This document shows, one piece after another, positions 16,734 through 25,604 of a stretch of DNA of 64,000 bases; position 1 is the stretch's first letter, and each line of letters starts with the position of its first letter. The DNA is from an uncultured Hyphomicrobiales bacterium. GTDB taxonomy: Bacteria; Pseudomonadota; Alphaproteobacteria; Rhizobiales; Beijerinckiaceae. The notes below the pieces were generated by a model. The model saw only the letters and a list, made by a program, of their open reading frames with translations, had not been told where the DNA came from and searched no databases. The translations under genes were made by a program, and so were the position numbers. The stretch covers positions 1 to 64,000 of the forward strand of contig CAIZEI010000035.1 in assembly GCA_903931945.1 (NCBI GenBank), given 5' to 3'.

Positions 16734-18353
16734 ATGGCAAGCGCGCCGATTCATTGGTCCTTCACCCGCGCCAGCTATCGTCCGGGGATGCAGATCGCCC
16801 CGGGACAAACGCAATTCTGGACTCCGCCGCTGGCTTGCGCCTTCCTTTGCGCGCTCGCCGTCGCCATGGCCGGACGCCATTTTCTGATGGCCAATACGGA
16901 CGTGTCGTGGCTGATCACGGTCGCTGAAAAAATGCTGGATGGCGCGCGGCTCTATGTCGATGTGCAAGAGCCCAATCCACCCATGTCGATCTATATCTAC
17001 CTGCCTGCGGTCGCGCTCGGACGCCTGACAGGCCTGCCGCCTGAAACCGCGCTCGATGAGTTGATATTCGCAACAGGGTTCGCCAGCGTTCTGTGGTCTG
17101 CTCGATTGCAGCCGCAGGACTCGTTCCCGGCTACGACCAGCGAGCGGCGGTTTTTGGCGCCCGTCGCTTTTGCCGTTCTAACCATTCTGCCTGCGGTCAA
17201 TTTTGGCCAGCGCGAACATATCGCGCTGATCGCCTTTCTGCCCTGGCTTGCACTGACAATCCGCCGCGCGCAGAACGGTGTCGCCACGATGACGATGATC
17301 GTCGTTGCAGGTCTCTGTGGCGGGCTGGTTCTGTCCATCAAGCCGCATTTCGCTTTGGCTTTTGCGGCTTCGGCCTGCGTTGCGGCGGCGTCTGCGAGGT
17401 CGTGGCGGATCCTTTTTGCGCCGGAGAATTTCATCGCCGGCGCGATCGTCATTCTCTATCTCGCGCATATCCCGATGTTCTATCCCGCCTATGGTCATGA
17501 TCTCAGGCCGATCATTGAACTCTATCTTTCTGTGCGCACGCCGATTTCCGGCATGTTGTTCGGCGCATTCCCCGCACTTGCGCTGGAAGTTGTTGCGCTA
17601 GGGGCCTTTCTTGCGCTGACCCACAACAAAGCCGCGCTCGCGCCCTGGATTCTGACGATGGCTGCAGCCATCGCCGGCTTTGCGGCGGCCGCAATCGCAC
17701 AGGGCAAGGGATGGCCGTATCATTTCCTGCCAGCGCTCGCCCTGACGACGTTTCTGCTATGCGGACTTGCCGCGCAACGTCCTGCGACAGGCCGCATGGA
17801 CGCTTTGCTGGCGGCGGTCGCCGCAGCGTTTTTCATTCAATCCTGGCGCTGGGAAGCGATCGGCATCGACATGGCGCCGGTCAACGAAAAAATCCTTGCA
17901 TTGAAAAGCCATCCCCGAATCATGACGATGGCTTCCGATCCGGCGATCAGTTTTCCCACCACGCGCGCAGTCGGCGGCGTCTGGGCCGATCAGGCGTTTA
18001 CTGGATGGGTTCCATATTACGCGGCCGGCATTGCAGCCAGCGACGGATTCGATCCGGCCCGCCTGCCTGCATTGCGATCCCTTGTCGAGACGCAGCGACG
18101 CGCGCTGGCGAGCGATTTGCGCAATCGCCGCATTGATATCCTGCTGATCGAGCGCAAGCCCTTCGATTATCTGGACTGGGGACGACGCGATCCCGAAGTA
18201 TCTGGTCTTCTCGATTGCTTTGCGCGGCGCGGGTCCACCACGGTCGGAGACCCCGACCAGCCTGGCGGCGGCGTCGAAGTCGAGGTCCGGGCAAAGGAAA
18301 CTGCGCCGCCGGCTGAAGGCGGATGTTCGTCGAGCGCGGGCAGCGCGCGCTGA
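16734..18353 (+). CDS. polytopic membrane protein, GT-C glycosyltransferase-like
   Basis: 539 residues with ten or more hydrophobic helices in the first 370 residues and a soluble C-terminal part. An early loop contains TDVSWLITVAEKMLDG followed by VDVQEPNPP, reminiscent of the acidic first-loop motif of GT-C lipid-linked sugar transferases. No catalytic assignment can be made safely. The annotated ATG at 16734 has no ribosome site; an in-frame ATG at 16788 begins nearer the first helix. It is divergent from the MFS gene and alone in orientation before a secreted-protein / ubiA pair. Confidence 0.72.
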   Translation: MASAPIHWSFTRASYRPGMQIAPGQTQFWTPPLACAFLCALAVAMAGRHFLMANTDVSWLITVAEKMLDGARLYVDVQEPNPPMSIYIYLPAVALGRLTGLPPETALDELIFATGFASVLWSARLQPQDSFPATTSERRFLAPVAFAVLTILPAVNFGQREHIALIAFLPWLALTIRRAQNGVATMTMIVVAGLCGGLVLSIKPHFALAFAASACVAAASARSWRILFAPENFIAGAIVILYLAHIPMFYPAYGHDLRPIIELYLSVRTPISGMLFGAFPALALEVVALGAFLALTHNKAALAPWILTMAAAIAGFAAAAIAQGKGWPYHFLPALALTTFLLCGLAAQRPATGRMDALLAAVAAAFFIQSWRWEAIGIDMAPVNEKILALKSHPRIMTMASDPAISFPTTRAVGGVWADQAFTGWVPYYAAGIAASDGFDPARLPALRSLVETQRRALASDLRNRRIDILLIERKPFDYLDWGRRDPEVSGLLDCFARRGSTTVGDPDQPGGGVEVEVRAKETAPPAEGGCSSSAGSAR

Positions 18354-18453
18354 AATGGCTCGAATTTCCCCTGTTTTCCAGCCTTCCGATCGGCGCTTGA
18401 GGCTGCGCGCGTGACTTGGTACAAGCGTGCGGGGCCAGACTGCGGAAAACAAA

Positions 18454-19053
18454 ATGAATTTTAGCCAAACCATACGTTTCGCGCGATGCGGAGCATTCGT
18501 GAGCGCTCTTGCGGTCGCCGCCAGCGGCGTTGCAGGCGGCGCACGGGCGCAATCGCTCGCCGCGCCGTCCTATGGCGGAGGCGCTGGCGGCGCATCGCAA
18601 ATCCCGGGGCTCAGCCAGCCGCCTGCTCTCAGCCAGCCCCCGGCGCTCACCATGCCCGATGCGCTCAGCGCGCCGCCGGCCGCCGCGGAGCCGCCGCCCG
18701 GCTGCCAGGAAAACATGCAAAAGTATTCCGAGAAGCGCAATGCGCAGATGGAAGCCATCAACGCCCTCTCCAAGTCCAGCAAGGGCAAGGGGATTGATCC
18801 AATCGCCGCTTGCCCGAAGTTCCGGACGCTGGTGTCAATCGAAACGCAGATGCGGAGCTGGGCGCTGAAAAACAAGGAATCCTGTGGCATTCCCGAACAA
18901 ATTCTCGATCAGATGAAAGAAGGCTTCGCCAAGACGCCCATGTATGCACAGCGCGCCTGCGCCGCCGCCGAGCAGGCCAGACGCAATGCGGAAGGCGGCG
19001 GCGGCCCCGTTCAGGCGCAACCCTCTGTCAAATTGCCCAGCGGCCCCTTGTGA
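18454..19053 (+). CDS. secreted hypothetical protein with Pro-rich linker
   Basis: 199 residues from the ATG at 18454; a GTG at 18427 is possible. A Sec signal (SALAVAASGVAGGARA) is followed by a low-complexity region repeating LSQPPAL and rich in Pro/Ala. A conserved-looking helical domain follows with four cysteines (PPPGCQE, AACPKF, KESCGIP, QRACAAA), which could make two disulfides in the periplasm. No family was recognised. Its stop overlaps the likely GTG start of ubiA by GTGA, so translation of the two is probably coupled. Confidence 0.75.
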   Translation: MNFSQTIRFARCGAFVSALAVAASGVAGGARAQSLAAPSYGGGAGGASQIPGLSQPPALSQPPALTMPDALSAPPAAAEPPPGCQENMQKYSEKRNAQMEAINALSKSSKGKGIDPIAACPKFRTLVSIETQMRSWALKNKESCGIPEQILDQMKEGFAKTPMYAQRACAAAEQARRNAEGGGGPVQAQPSVKLPSGPL

Positions 19054-20012
19054 TCGTTCCGGCGGGGCCCCCGGAAGACCCGGCCCTGCCGGATGCTTTG
19101 CCGGATTCCATTAACAGTCGCTGGTTGCGGCTGGCGCCCGACAAGTGGCGTCCATTCATTGAACTGGCGCGCATCGACCGCCCCATCGGCTGGCAATTGC
19201 TGCTGCTGCCCTGCTGGCAATCCACGGCTCTGGCCGGGATTGCGGCGGCCTCTGCGCCGCGCCTCGATTTTCTTCTGCTGTTTTTAGTGGGCGCAGTGGC
19301 GATGCGCGGGGCGGGCTCGACCTATAATGATATTATCGACCGCCGGATTGACGCTGGCGTCGAGCGGACGCGCGGGCGTCCGCTGCCTTCGGGCCGGGTC
19401 AGCCTGCGCGCCGCCAAATGCTTCCTCGTCGCCGAAGCGGCGATTGGCGCGCTGGTTCTGTTTACTTTCAACGGCTTCACAATTGCGCTCGGGCTCGGCT
19501 CGCTGGCGATCGTCGCCATCTATCCATTCATGAAACGCGTGACCTCGTGGCCCCAGCTGGTGCTCGGTTTTGCATTCGCCTATGGCGGGTTGATGGGATG
19601 GGCGGCGGCTTTTGCCTCGCTCGCTGCGCCCGCGTTGCTGCTCTACGCCAGCGCGATCTGCTGGACGATTGGCTATGACACAATTTACGCGATGCAGGAC
19701 GCCCGCGACGATGCGATCATCGGCGTGCGCTCAACCGCGCGATTGTTCGGCGGACATGTCAAGGCAGGCGTCAGCGCGTTTTATGCGTTGTCTGTCGCCT
19801 GCGCTCTGGGCGCGATCTCCAGCGCGACCGGCGGCGCTTTGGCCTATGCCGGCCTTGCCGCCTTCGCGGCGCATCTGATCTGGCAGGTCTTCGCTATCAA
19901 CGCCGGCGATTCCGGGCGCGCGCTGATGTTGTTTCGCGCCAATCGCGACGCCGGTTTGTTATTATTCGCAGGCCTAGCCGCAGACGCCATCGCCAAAGCC
20001 GCAACAATCTGA
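19050..20012 (+). CDS. ubiA: 4-hydroxybenzoate polyprenyltransferase UbiA
   Basis: Inner-membrane prenyltransferase of ubiquinone biosynthesis. Both Mg-diphosphate aspartate motifs are present: NDIIDRRIDAGVERT with RPLPSG after it, and YDTIYAMQDARDD. About eight hydrophobic helices follow. The open frame continues upstream to 18810 but that part overlaps the preceding gene. The GTG at 19050 sharing GTGA with the upstream stop gives 320 residues, normal for the family, so it was chosen. It has no other ubiquinone genes beside it. Confidence 0.93.
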   Translation: MIVPAGPPEDPALPDALPDSINSRWLRLAPDKWRPFIELARIDRPIGWQLLLLPCWQSTALAGIAAASAPRLDFLLLFLVGAVAMRGAGSTYNDIIDRRIDAGVERTRGRPLPSGRVSLRAAKCFLVAEAAIGALVLFTFNGFTIALGLGSLAIVAIYPFMKRVTSWPQLVLGFAFAYGGLMGWAAAFASLAAPALLLYASAICWTIGYDTIYAMQDARDDAIIGVRSTARLFGGHVKAGVSAFYALSVACALGAISSATGGALAYAGLAAFAAHLIWQVFAINAGDSGRALMLFRANRDAGLLLFAGLAADAIAKAATI

Positions 20013-20287
20013 GCATGGCTCCCGATCGCCCGGCATTGCAGGACTTTCAAAGACCTTCGGCGTTGTTCGCGTCCCTGCGGACAGGTCGCATTCCTAACAT
20101 TGGCCGCGAAGCCGGGGCCCAGGTTTCTGACGGACCGTCCAGCAATCTGCGCGGACGCAGATGCCATTCGCGGCTCCACCCGTGTTGACGCGCGCCCTTC
20201 AAACTTTGCGGTCCCATCCTGCCGAGAGCCGACAAAAAGCTCCCCCCCGGCGCGCCCTGACGAAAATCGGCCATCGGTGTGTCTCCC

Positions 20288-20809
20288 CTAACTGGCGATC
20301 AGATCGTGTCCGTTGACGCCGGCGCCTCTTGGCGCGGCCGCGCCCGCTTTGCGCAACAACCGCCGCCGGCTGCGGCGGGCCGCCATAACCGCGCCCCTGC
20401 GTCTGGGGGCGCCGGCGCGTCCGAGTAAAACGCCACCAAGGCTCCGCTCGGCGCTTTCGAGCTGGCCCGGCTCGCTCTCGATGAATTTCGGAAGGCTGAA
20501 AAACGCGGCCCAGGATTTCCAGACCGCGACAATCTCGCTGTCGTCGGAAGCCTCCAGCAGCGTCACCGAAAAATCCCGGTCGGCGTGCCAGAGGCTGACG
20601 CGATAGGAGTCCCGCCCGGTCGATGTCCGGTTGAGCGCGAGCACCACCCCGCGATAGCAGCGCACGGGAACGTTGATCCGCATCCGCACGCCGGCGACGC
20701 CGCGCGCGATAATGATGTGGGAGCGTTCGATGAAAATCTCCCGCTCGCGTCCGTCCGCGCGCGCGTCGCACTGACGAATCGGGGTGCTGTGGATAAGTTG
20801 CGCTTGCAT
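20288..20809 (-). CDS. DUF6101-like protein
   Basis: 173 residues. The block CDARADGREREIFIERSHIIIAR, a central VPVRCYRGVVLAL segment and YRVSLWHADRDFSVTL match the pattern I know from DUF6101 proteins of Hyphomicrobiales. The C-terminal 50 residues are a basic, Arg/Ala-rich tail. There is no signal peptide. The function of the family is unknown. It is alone on this strand between ubiA and the porin. The 275 bases before it (20013-20287) hold no gene I can support. Confidence 0.72.
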   Translation of the reverse strand: MQAQLIHSTPIRQCDARADGREREIFIERSHIIIARGVAGVRMRINVPVRCYRGVVLALNRTSTGRDSYRVSLWHADRDFSVTLLEASDDSEIVAVWKSWAAFFSLPKFIESEPGQLESAERSLGGVLLGRAGAPRRRGAVMAARRSRRRLLRKAGAAAPRGAGVNGHDLIAS

Positions 20810-21154
20810 GACGGGTCCTGTTCAACGCCGGGAGGTTGTCCTCTTTGCGCCAACATGCCCGGCCCAGCCCCGATTTCCCCTAAAAAATGCGGTGAATCAA
20901 AGGTATATCCTGCCGTTTCGGCAGCTATAGATGACGCGCCATTGCGTCGATGATTCAAATTTTATGATTCACGCGGCGCCGGGCGCGCGGTTGTGACAAA
21001 TATATCACGTGTGTGAAAAACGCGATCCCGGTGCATATTTCTCTTTCGCAGGATGTTAAAACTTTGTAATGTATGCCCAGGTTCGGTTGCCATGCTGCTC
21101 GAATCGGGGCAGTCTGCCTGTTGAATATACGGAATCAGGTTTGGGGGACTTTAT
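20810..21154 (+). other. long leader region upstream of the porin gene
   Basis: 345 bases without a gene between divergent genes. The stretch 20930-21075 is clearly more AT-rich than its surroundings, as expected for a promoter region of a strongly expressed outer-membrane protein. A broken palindrome TGTGA-N8-TCACG lies at about 20993-21010. A GGGGGA ribosome site is seen 8 bases before the porin ATG. I could not assign -35 and -10 boxes with confidence. Confidence 0.4.
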
Positions 21155-22780
21155 ATGAATAACGTCAGGAATGTGCTGCTTGGGTCAGCCGCAGCCATCG
21201 TCGCCGCGAGCGCCGCCTCCGCCGCCGATCTGCCCTCGCGCAAGTCGGAACCCGCCAGCTACGTGAAGATTTGCGACGCCTATGGCGAAGGCTTCTTTTT
21301 CATTCCCGGCACGGACACCTGCCTGCACATTGGCGGTCTTGCGCGCGCTGAATATGGCTATGGTTCGCCGAGCAATATCTACACGCTTGCGAGCTATTCG
21401 GCCACTGGCGGCACCAATGCCGCAACGCAGCTCTTGGGCGGCGTAGCATCCGGCAAGAATATAAGCTTCATTCCCTCCAACGTGCTCGACGTGTCCGGGT
21501 TCCAGGGCCGCGGTCTTATTTCCGCCGACGCCCGCACGGCGACAGGTTACGGCGTAGCCCGCACTTATGTCTCCATTCGCGCGCTGAACGGCACCGGCAT
21601 CTATACCGGCGCGGACAATTACGCGACCGGCTCTTTCACCGGTCAGGCAGGCGGCGTGGCGCTGACGCTCGAACAGGCGATCGTTCAGTTTGCAGGCTTC
21701 ACCTTTGGTCGCACAACGCGCGACGTTTTCTCCTTCATGCCCGGCGTTCCGCTCGGATCATTCTCGCAATCGAGCTATGCCGGCGCGACCAACGTACTCG
21801 CCTATCAGACCACGTTCGGCGGCGGCTTTTCTGGCTCCATTGCTCTTGAAGACCGCTCCGGCCAGAGCTCATCGACTGCGCCTGGCTATATCGACTTTGG
21901 CCCAGGCGGCGCCGTCGCGCCTGCGGGTTCCTTCACCGGCGCCGCCAGCACAGTCGGCGGCGCTGTCACCAACGGGCCTTTGACCTATCCGGCCCTTGCC
22001 GCCAACCTCCGCGTCGAACAGAGCTGGGGCGCCGCGCAGGTGATGGCCCTCACCCAGCAGAACTCGGCTTCGACAGCCTACGCCACCGGCGCCGCTGGTT
22101 CGCCGAACGTGACCCTCACCAAGCAAGGCTATGCCGTCGGCGCCGGTCTGAAAATCAACCTGCCGATGATCGCGCCGGGCGATGTGATCCACGCCACGGC
22201 GGCCTATGCCGATGGCGACATCGTGCAGCTCCAGAGCTTCGGCTCGTCGGCGGTGACCTCGGGCTTCGGTCGTGAAGTTGGCGGCCTGATGCGTCAGGAT
22301 CGCGACCTCTATGTCATGCCGTCAGGGGCGGCCTGTACAGCAACCACGATGAACGCCGGCTGCTTTAACACCGAGTCGACAAAAGGCTGGTCGACAGCGG
22401 TCTACTTTAACCATTTCTGGACGCCAACCCTCCGGCAGTGGGTGTTCTTCTCCTACCTGACCATGACGCCGGGAACGCAGACCCGGAATACCGACTGGAC
22501 CCTCGGCGGCTTGAGCAAGTTCTCGTTGACCCGCATTGGCACGCAGACCGTCTGGTCGCCCGTCAAGGATATGGATATCGCGGGTGAAATTGAGTTCGTT
22601 AAACTGGACCAGAAATTCGCTGCAACGTCCGTCGCCAATGGCGGAACGGGTATCGCGACCTGTCAGGCTGGTGGCCCCGGCTTTGGCTCGGCCGCCTGTA
22701 ATAACCTCAAAATCGGCGGGCCGAATTCAGCTGGCGGAAGCGACATTGAGGCGCGTATGCGCGTCGAGCGCCGCTTCTGA
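21155..22780 (+). CDS. outer-membrane porin, Hyphomicrobiales porin_2 type
   Basis: 541 residues. A Sec signal (LLGSAAAIVAASAASA) is followed by ADLPSRKSEP and then VKICDAYGEGFFFIPGTDTCLHIGG, the typical N-terminal strand with a cysteine pair of porins in this order. The remainder is a beta-barrel pattern rich in Gly, Ser, Thr and aromatic residues, ending in RMRVERRF with the C-terminal Phe needed for barrel assembly. The mature chain is somewhat longer than the common 400-500 residues, with extended Gly/Ala-rich loops. It forms a diffusion channel for small solutes and is followed by a strong terminator. Confidence 0.93.
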   Translation: MNNVRNVLLGSAAAIVAASAASAADLPSRKSEPASYVKICDAYGEGFFFIPGTDTCLHIGGLARAEYGYGSPSNIYTLASYSATGGTNAATQLLGGVASGKNISFIPSNVLDVSGFQGRGLISADARTATGYGVARTYVSIRALNGTGIYTGADNYATGSFTGQAGGVALTLEQAIVQFAGFTFGRTTRDVFSFMPGVPLGSFSQSSYAGATNVLAYQTTFGGGFSGSIALEDRSGQSSSTAPGYIDFGPGGAVAPAGSFTGAASTVGGAVTNGPLTYPALAANLRVEQSWGAAQVMALTQQNSASTAYATGAAGSPNVTLTKQGYAVGAGLKINLPMIAPGDVIHATAAYADGDIVQLQSFGSSAVTSGFGREVGGLMRQDRDLYVMPSGAACTATTMNAGCFNTESTKGWSTAVYFNHFWTPTLRQWVFFSYLTMTPGTQTRNTDWTLGGLSKFSLTRIGTQTVWSPVKDMDIAGEIEFVKLDQKFAATSVANGGTGIATCQAGGPGFGSAACNNLKIGGPNSAGGSDIEARMRVERRF

Positions 22781-22806
22781 TTTTCCCGTTTCTTCCTGAC
22801 TTCATC

Positions 22807-22832
22807 AACCCCGGCCTTGCGCCGGGGTTTTT
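22807..22832 (+). terminator. rho-independent terminator of the porin gene
   Basis: A 9-bp stem (AACCCCGGC / GCCGGGGTT) with a 5-base loop followed by a T run, 27 bases after the porin stop. Confidence 0.9.
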
Positions 22833-22908
22833 GTTTGGTCCGGTTCCGTCTTGCCGACGGGACCCGCGCGGGCGCATAGTGCGCGTTCCCTCAAACGACG
22901 AGCTTGCC

Positions 22909-23610
22909 ATGATCGATCTTTATTATTGGCCAACGCCCAATGGGCATAAAATCACGATCTTCCTGGAAGAGACGGGCCTCGCCTATCAAATCAAGCCGGT
23001 GAATATCGGCAAGGGCGAGCAGTTCCAGCCGGATTTTCTGAAAATATCGCCGAACAACCGGATGCCCGCCATTGTCGACCACCAGCCTTTGGGTGGCGGC
23101 GATCCGATTTCGGTGTTCGAATCCGGAGCCATCCTCGTCTATCTCGCAGAAAAAACCGGCCAATACCTGCCTGCGGCGGCGCGCGGCAAAGCCAATGTGC
23201 TGCAATGGTTGTTCTGGCAGATGGGCGGACTTGGCCCAATGGCCGGACAAAACAACCATTTTGCCCATTACGCGCCCGAAAAGATCCCCTACGCCATCGA
23301 TCGTTATGTCAAGGAGGTCAACCGCCTCTATGGCGTTATGGACCGCCAATTGGCCCATACGCCGTTTCTTGCCGGCGATTATTCCATCGCCGACATGGCG
23401 TCCTATCCCTGGACAACCATGTGGGAACGGCAGGGGCAAAATATTGCTGACTTTCCGAATCTTGAGCGCTGGCAGAACGCGATCAAAGGGCGCCCGGCGA
23501 CCGAACGCGCCTATGCCAAGGCGGCGCTCTATCGCAATGAGGGCATGACCGAGGAGGCAAAGAAAATCCTGTTCGGACAGACTGCGGCCAGCGTCGCTCC
23601 GAAGGGCTGA
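22909..23610 (+). CDS. yfcG: glutathione S-transferase family, YfcG-type disulfide-bond oxidoreductase
   Basis: 233 residues from the ATG at 22909, where the sequence MIDLYYWPTPNGHKITIFLEE begins in the same way as E. coli YfcG. The N-terminal thioredoxin fold shows PNNRMPAIVDH and FESGAILVYLAEKTG, the glutathione-binding segments. The C-terminal helical domain has WLFWQMGGLGPMAGQN and YSIADM. Nu-class enzymes of this kind act as GSH-dependent disulfide reductases in the cytosol. The frame is open upstream to 22831 but that part contains the porin terminator. It is monocistronic with a hairpin after it. Confidence 0.92.
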   Translation: MIDLYYWPTPNGHKITIFLEETGLAYQIKPVNIGKGEQFQPDFLKISPNNRMPAIVDHQPLGGGDPISVFESGAILVYLAEKTGQYLPAAARGKANVLQWLFWQMGGLGPMAGQNNHFAHYAPEKIPYAIDRYVKEVNRLYGVMDRQLAHTPFLAGDYSIADMASYPWTTMWERQGQNIADFPNLERWQNAIKGRPATERAYAKAALYRNEGMTEEAKKILFGQTAASVAPKG

Positions 23611-23616
23611 GCGGCT

Positions 23617-23653
23617 GACTCGCCTCCCCGCTCCAAAGTGCGGGGAGGGGAGT
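23617..23653. terminator. bidirectional hairpin terminator
   Basis: Inverted arms ACTCGCCTCCCCG and CGGGGAGGGGAGT around a 10-base loop, between the convergent GST gene and Bug-protein gene. Confidence 0.75.
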
Positions 23654-23662
23654 CACACCACC

Positions 23663-24766
23663 CTACTTATAGCTCGCGATATCGTTTTGCAGCGTTTCGA
23701 TCACGGCTGCGGGCGTGGACGCCAGCCCGCCGAAAATAGCCGCGCCCTTGCCAGAATCGACATAGCTATAGGGAACGCCATTGGTCTCGCGCGTCTGCTG
23801 CAAAAATTCAGGATCGTTGGCGGCCTGCGTAAATGCGGCCCGCAGTTCGCTCACGGCGGCCTGCGGCGACCCCGCCGGCGCAAACATCGCGTAGGTCAAT
23901 TCGCCTGCTTCCTGCGTCAGCCAATTGAGCGCATCCCAGGTGGCGCCCTCCGGAGCCCGGCTGAAAATCTGCCGGTAAAGATCGGGAAACGCCGGCATAT
24001 CATCAATGCCAGCGACCCGATCAAACGCGCCATCCGGCCTCACAGGCGTGAGATAGGCCACGCCGATGCCTTCGCCCGATTTGATGAAAGCGCCATTGCG
24101 GCCCCGGAAGGTCGAAATCGCGGTGGAGTGAAACTGCACTTCGTTCCGCTGCAGGGCGAGAAAAACGTCCGCGCCTCCGCGATACCCCAGGACATAGCGA
24201 TGCCGGACGCCCAGCACGTTGAGCGCGAGATGCGGCAATATCCCGGAGTAATCGCTGGCGTTCAGGGCGCCAAGCGCAATGCCGTCGGCTTTCACGATAT
24301 CGGCGGGTTTTTTCATTCCGCCTGGAATGATGTCGGTCCGGCCATAAAGCACACGGATATCGCCGACGCCGCCCAGATATTCAAACTGGTCGTAACGCGC
24401 CCGGAGGCTGGTCGCATGGGTCGCCTGCAACAATGGATCCCACGGGCCGAACAGCAGCGTCAGGCCATCGGGCTTTGCCCGTTCGGCAAGATAATTGGTG
24501 GCGACGATCGCTGCGCCGCCCGGCATGTTCTGCACCGCAATCGATGGACTGCCGGCAAGATGTTTGATGAGATAGCGTGAGAATTGCCGCGTCAGCGTAT
24601 CGACAGTGCCGCCCGCGTCCACTCCGACCAGAATGGTGATGGTCTTGCCCGCGTAGTAGGTTTGGGCAAATGCCGCACGCGGCGCCAGTGCGAGCAGTAT
24701 GCAAAGCAGAAGAGCCGACGCCACACGAGTGGCGACCTGCATCTTCCGTGACCCGGCAAAGATCAT
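23663..24766 (-). CDS. Bug/TctC-type periplasmic solute-binding protein
   Basis: 367 residues. A Sec signal (VASALLLCILLALAPRAAFA) precedes YYAGKTITILVGVDAGGTVDTLTRQ, the standard start of tripartite tricarboxylate-type binding proteins, and a VQNMPGGAAIVATNYLAE block. These proteins bind organic acids such as carboxylates or aromatic acids in the periplasm. Its ATG overlaps the stop of the Fe-S subunit gene by ATGA, so it belongs to the molybdoenzyme operon. No TctA/TctB membrane partner lies nearby. The context suggests that it captures the substrate of the enzyme, or a precursor of it. Confidence 0.88.
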   Translation of the reverse strand: MIFAGSRKMQVATRVASALLLCILLALAPRAAFAQTYYAGKTITILVGVDAGGTVDTLTRQFSRYLIKHLAGSPSIAVQNMPGGAAIVATNYLAERAKPDGLTLLFGPWDPLLQATHATSLRARYDQFEYLGGVGDIRVLYGRTDIIPGGMKKPADIVKADGIALGALNASDYSGILPHLALNVLGVRHRYVLGYRGGADVFLALQRNEVQFHSTAISTFRGRNGAFIKSGEGIGVAYLTPVRPDGAFDRVAGIDDMPAFPDLYRQIFSRAPEGATWDALNWLTQEAGELTYAMFAPAGSPQAAVSELRAAFTQAANDPEFLQQTRETNGVPYSYVDSGKGAAIFGGLASTPAAVIETLQNDIASYK

Positions 24767-25593
24767 ATCCTGATTTCCCCCAGGCTGACGCTGCCGTCTT
24801 TCAATTCCGCATCAACGCGCTTGCCGCCGGCGATTTCGACGCCATAGGCGCCCGAATTTTCGGACAAGCCGTCGAATTTAAAATCGCCGTAATTGTCCGT
24901 CGTTTGCCGCGCGATCTCCCTGCCGTCTTTCGACAGCACAACCACCGCGCCCTCCACGCATTCGACCAAGCCTGCAACACTCTTCGAAACACTGCCGCCG
25001 ATAAACGCGGTTTTGAATGGCGCGAGGTTGCGATACCAGACGCGCGGTTTGGTTCCCAGCTCTTCCTTCATGCGCTCAAGGCCCTCGGCTTTTGCCTTCG
25101 CCGCCATCGCGGAATCGTCGAGCTTGACCGCCTTCATCGCGCCGGTCGGACAGACCTGCCCACCGCGCGGCTGTTTCCAGCCGTTGTCAAGCAAATGCGC
25201 GTCGAAATTCCAGTGCTGCGGAATCTGCAAGTCCTCGTTCCACCAGACATGGCCATAGGGGCAACTCTCGACGATCTGCCTTTGCCCCTTCGATTTCACC
25301 GGATCGATGATCACAACGCCATCGGGGCGCTTGGTTATGGCGCCATTGCTTGCCGCCTTGATGCAAGGCGCATCATCGCAATGATTGCACATGGTGGGCA
25401 CATAGGCGATGTCAATCATCGTGCCCTGCCCGCGCTCTTTCTGCAAAATATCAATCCAGCGATGTCCATGCTTGGGCATCGGCGCGGCGTAACCCTTGAA
25501 CTGGTTGTCGACATATTCGTCCGACGTCGCCAGCGTACACAAATGACAATTCGTGCATTCCGCAACATCGATAATCATGTTCCACTTGGACAT
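24763..25593 (-). CDS. Fe-S subunit of a transhydroxylase-like molybdoenzyme
   Basis: 276 residues, the size of the small subunit of pyrogallol-phloroglucinol transhydroxylase. The N-terminal ferredoxin part has C13, C16 and C19, then CNHCDDAPC, a single cysteine in ESCPYG and a single one in QVCPTG: eight ligands, enough for two [4Fe-4S] clusters. The C-terminal 80 residues form an Ig-like/carboxypeptidase-regulatory-like domain (VVVLSKDGREIARQTTDNYG, then GDFKF-type strands), also found in the transhydroxylase. The block ELGTKPRVWYRNLAPF between the two matches that family closely. The four cysteines expected for a third cluster are absent. No signal peptide, so cytosolic. Confidence 0.9.
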   Translation of the reverse strand: MSKWNMIIDVAECTNCHLCTLATSDEYVDNQFKGYAAPMPKHGHRWIDILQKERGQGTMIDIAYVPTMCNHCDDAPCIKAASNGAITKRPDGVVIIDPVKSKGQRQIVESCPYGHVWWNEDLQIPQHWNFDAHLLDNGWKQPRGGQVCPTGAMKAVKLDDSAMAAKAKAEGLERMKEELGTKPRVWYRNLAPFKTAFIGGSVSKSVAGLVECVEGAVVVLSKDGREIARQTTDNYGDFKFDGLSENSGAYGVEIAGGKRVDAELKDGSVSLGEIRI

Positions 25594-25604
25594 ATTTTTC
25601 GCTC

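Noticed and set aside
15427-16887. 486-codon open frame antisense to the MFS gene
   Set aside because: Highly charged, His/Arg/Gln-rich translation with no domain, no ribosome site, and exactly overlapping a clear MFS transporter on the other strand.
18810-19049. Upstream extension of ubiA
   Set aside because: The extra 80 codons overlap the secreted-protein gene in another frame and are Arg-rich; the GTG sharing GTGA with the upstream stop fits UbiA length.
20993-21010. TGTGA-N8-TCACG as a Crp/Fnr site upstream of the porin
   Set aside because: The spacer is 8 bases where the Crp consensus has 6, and only one site is seen. Kept as a remark, not called as an operator.
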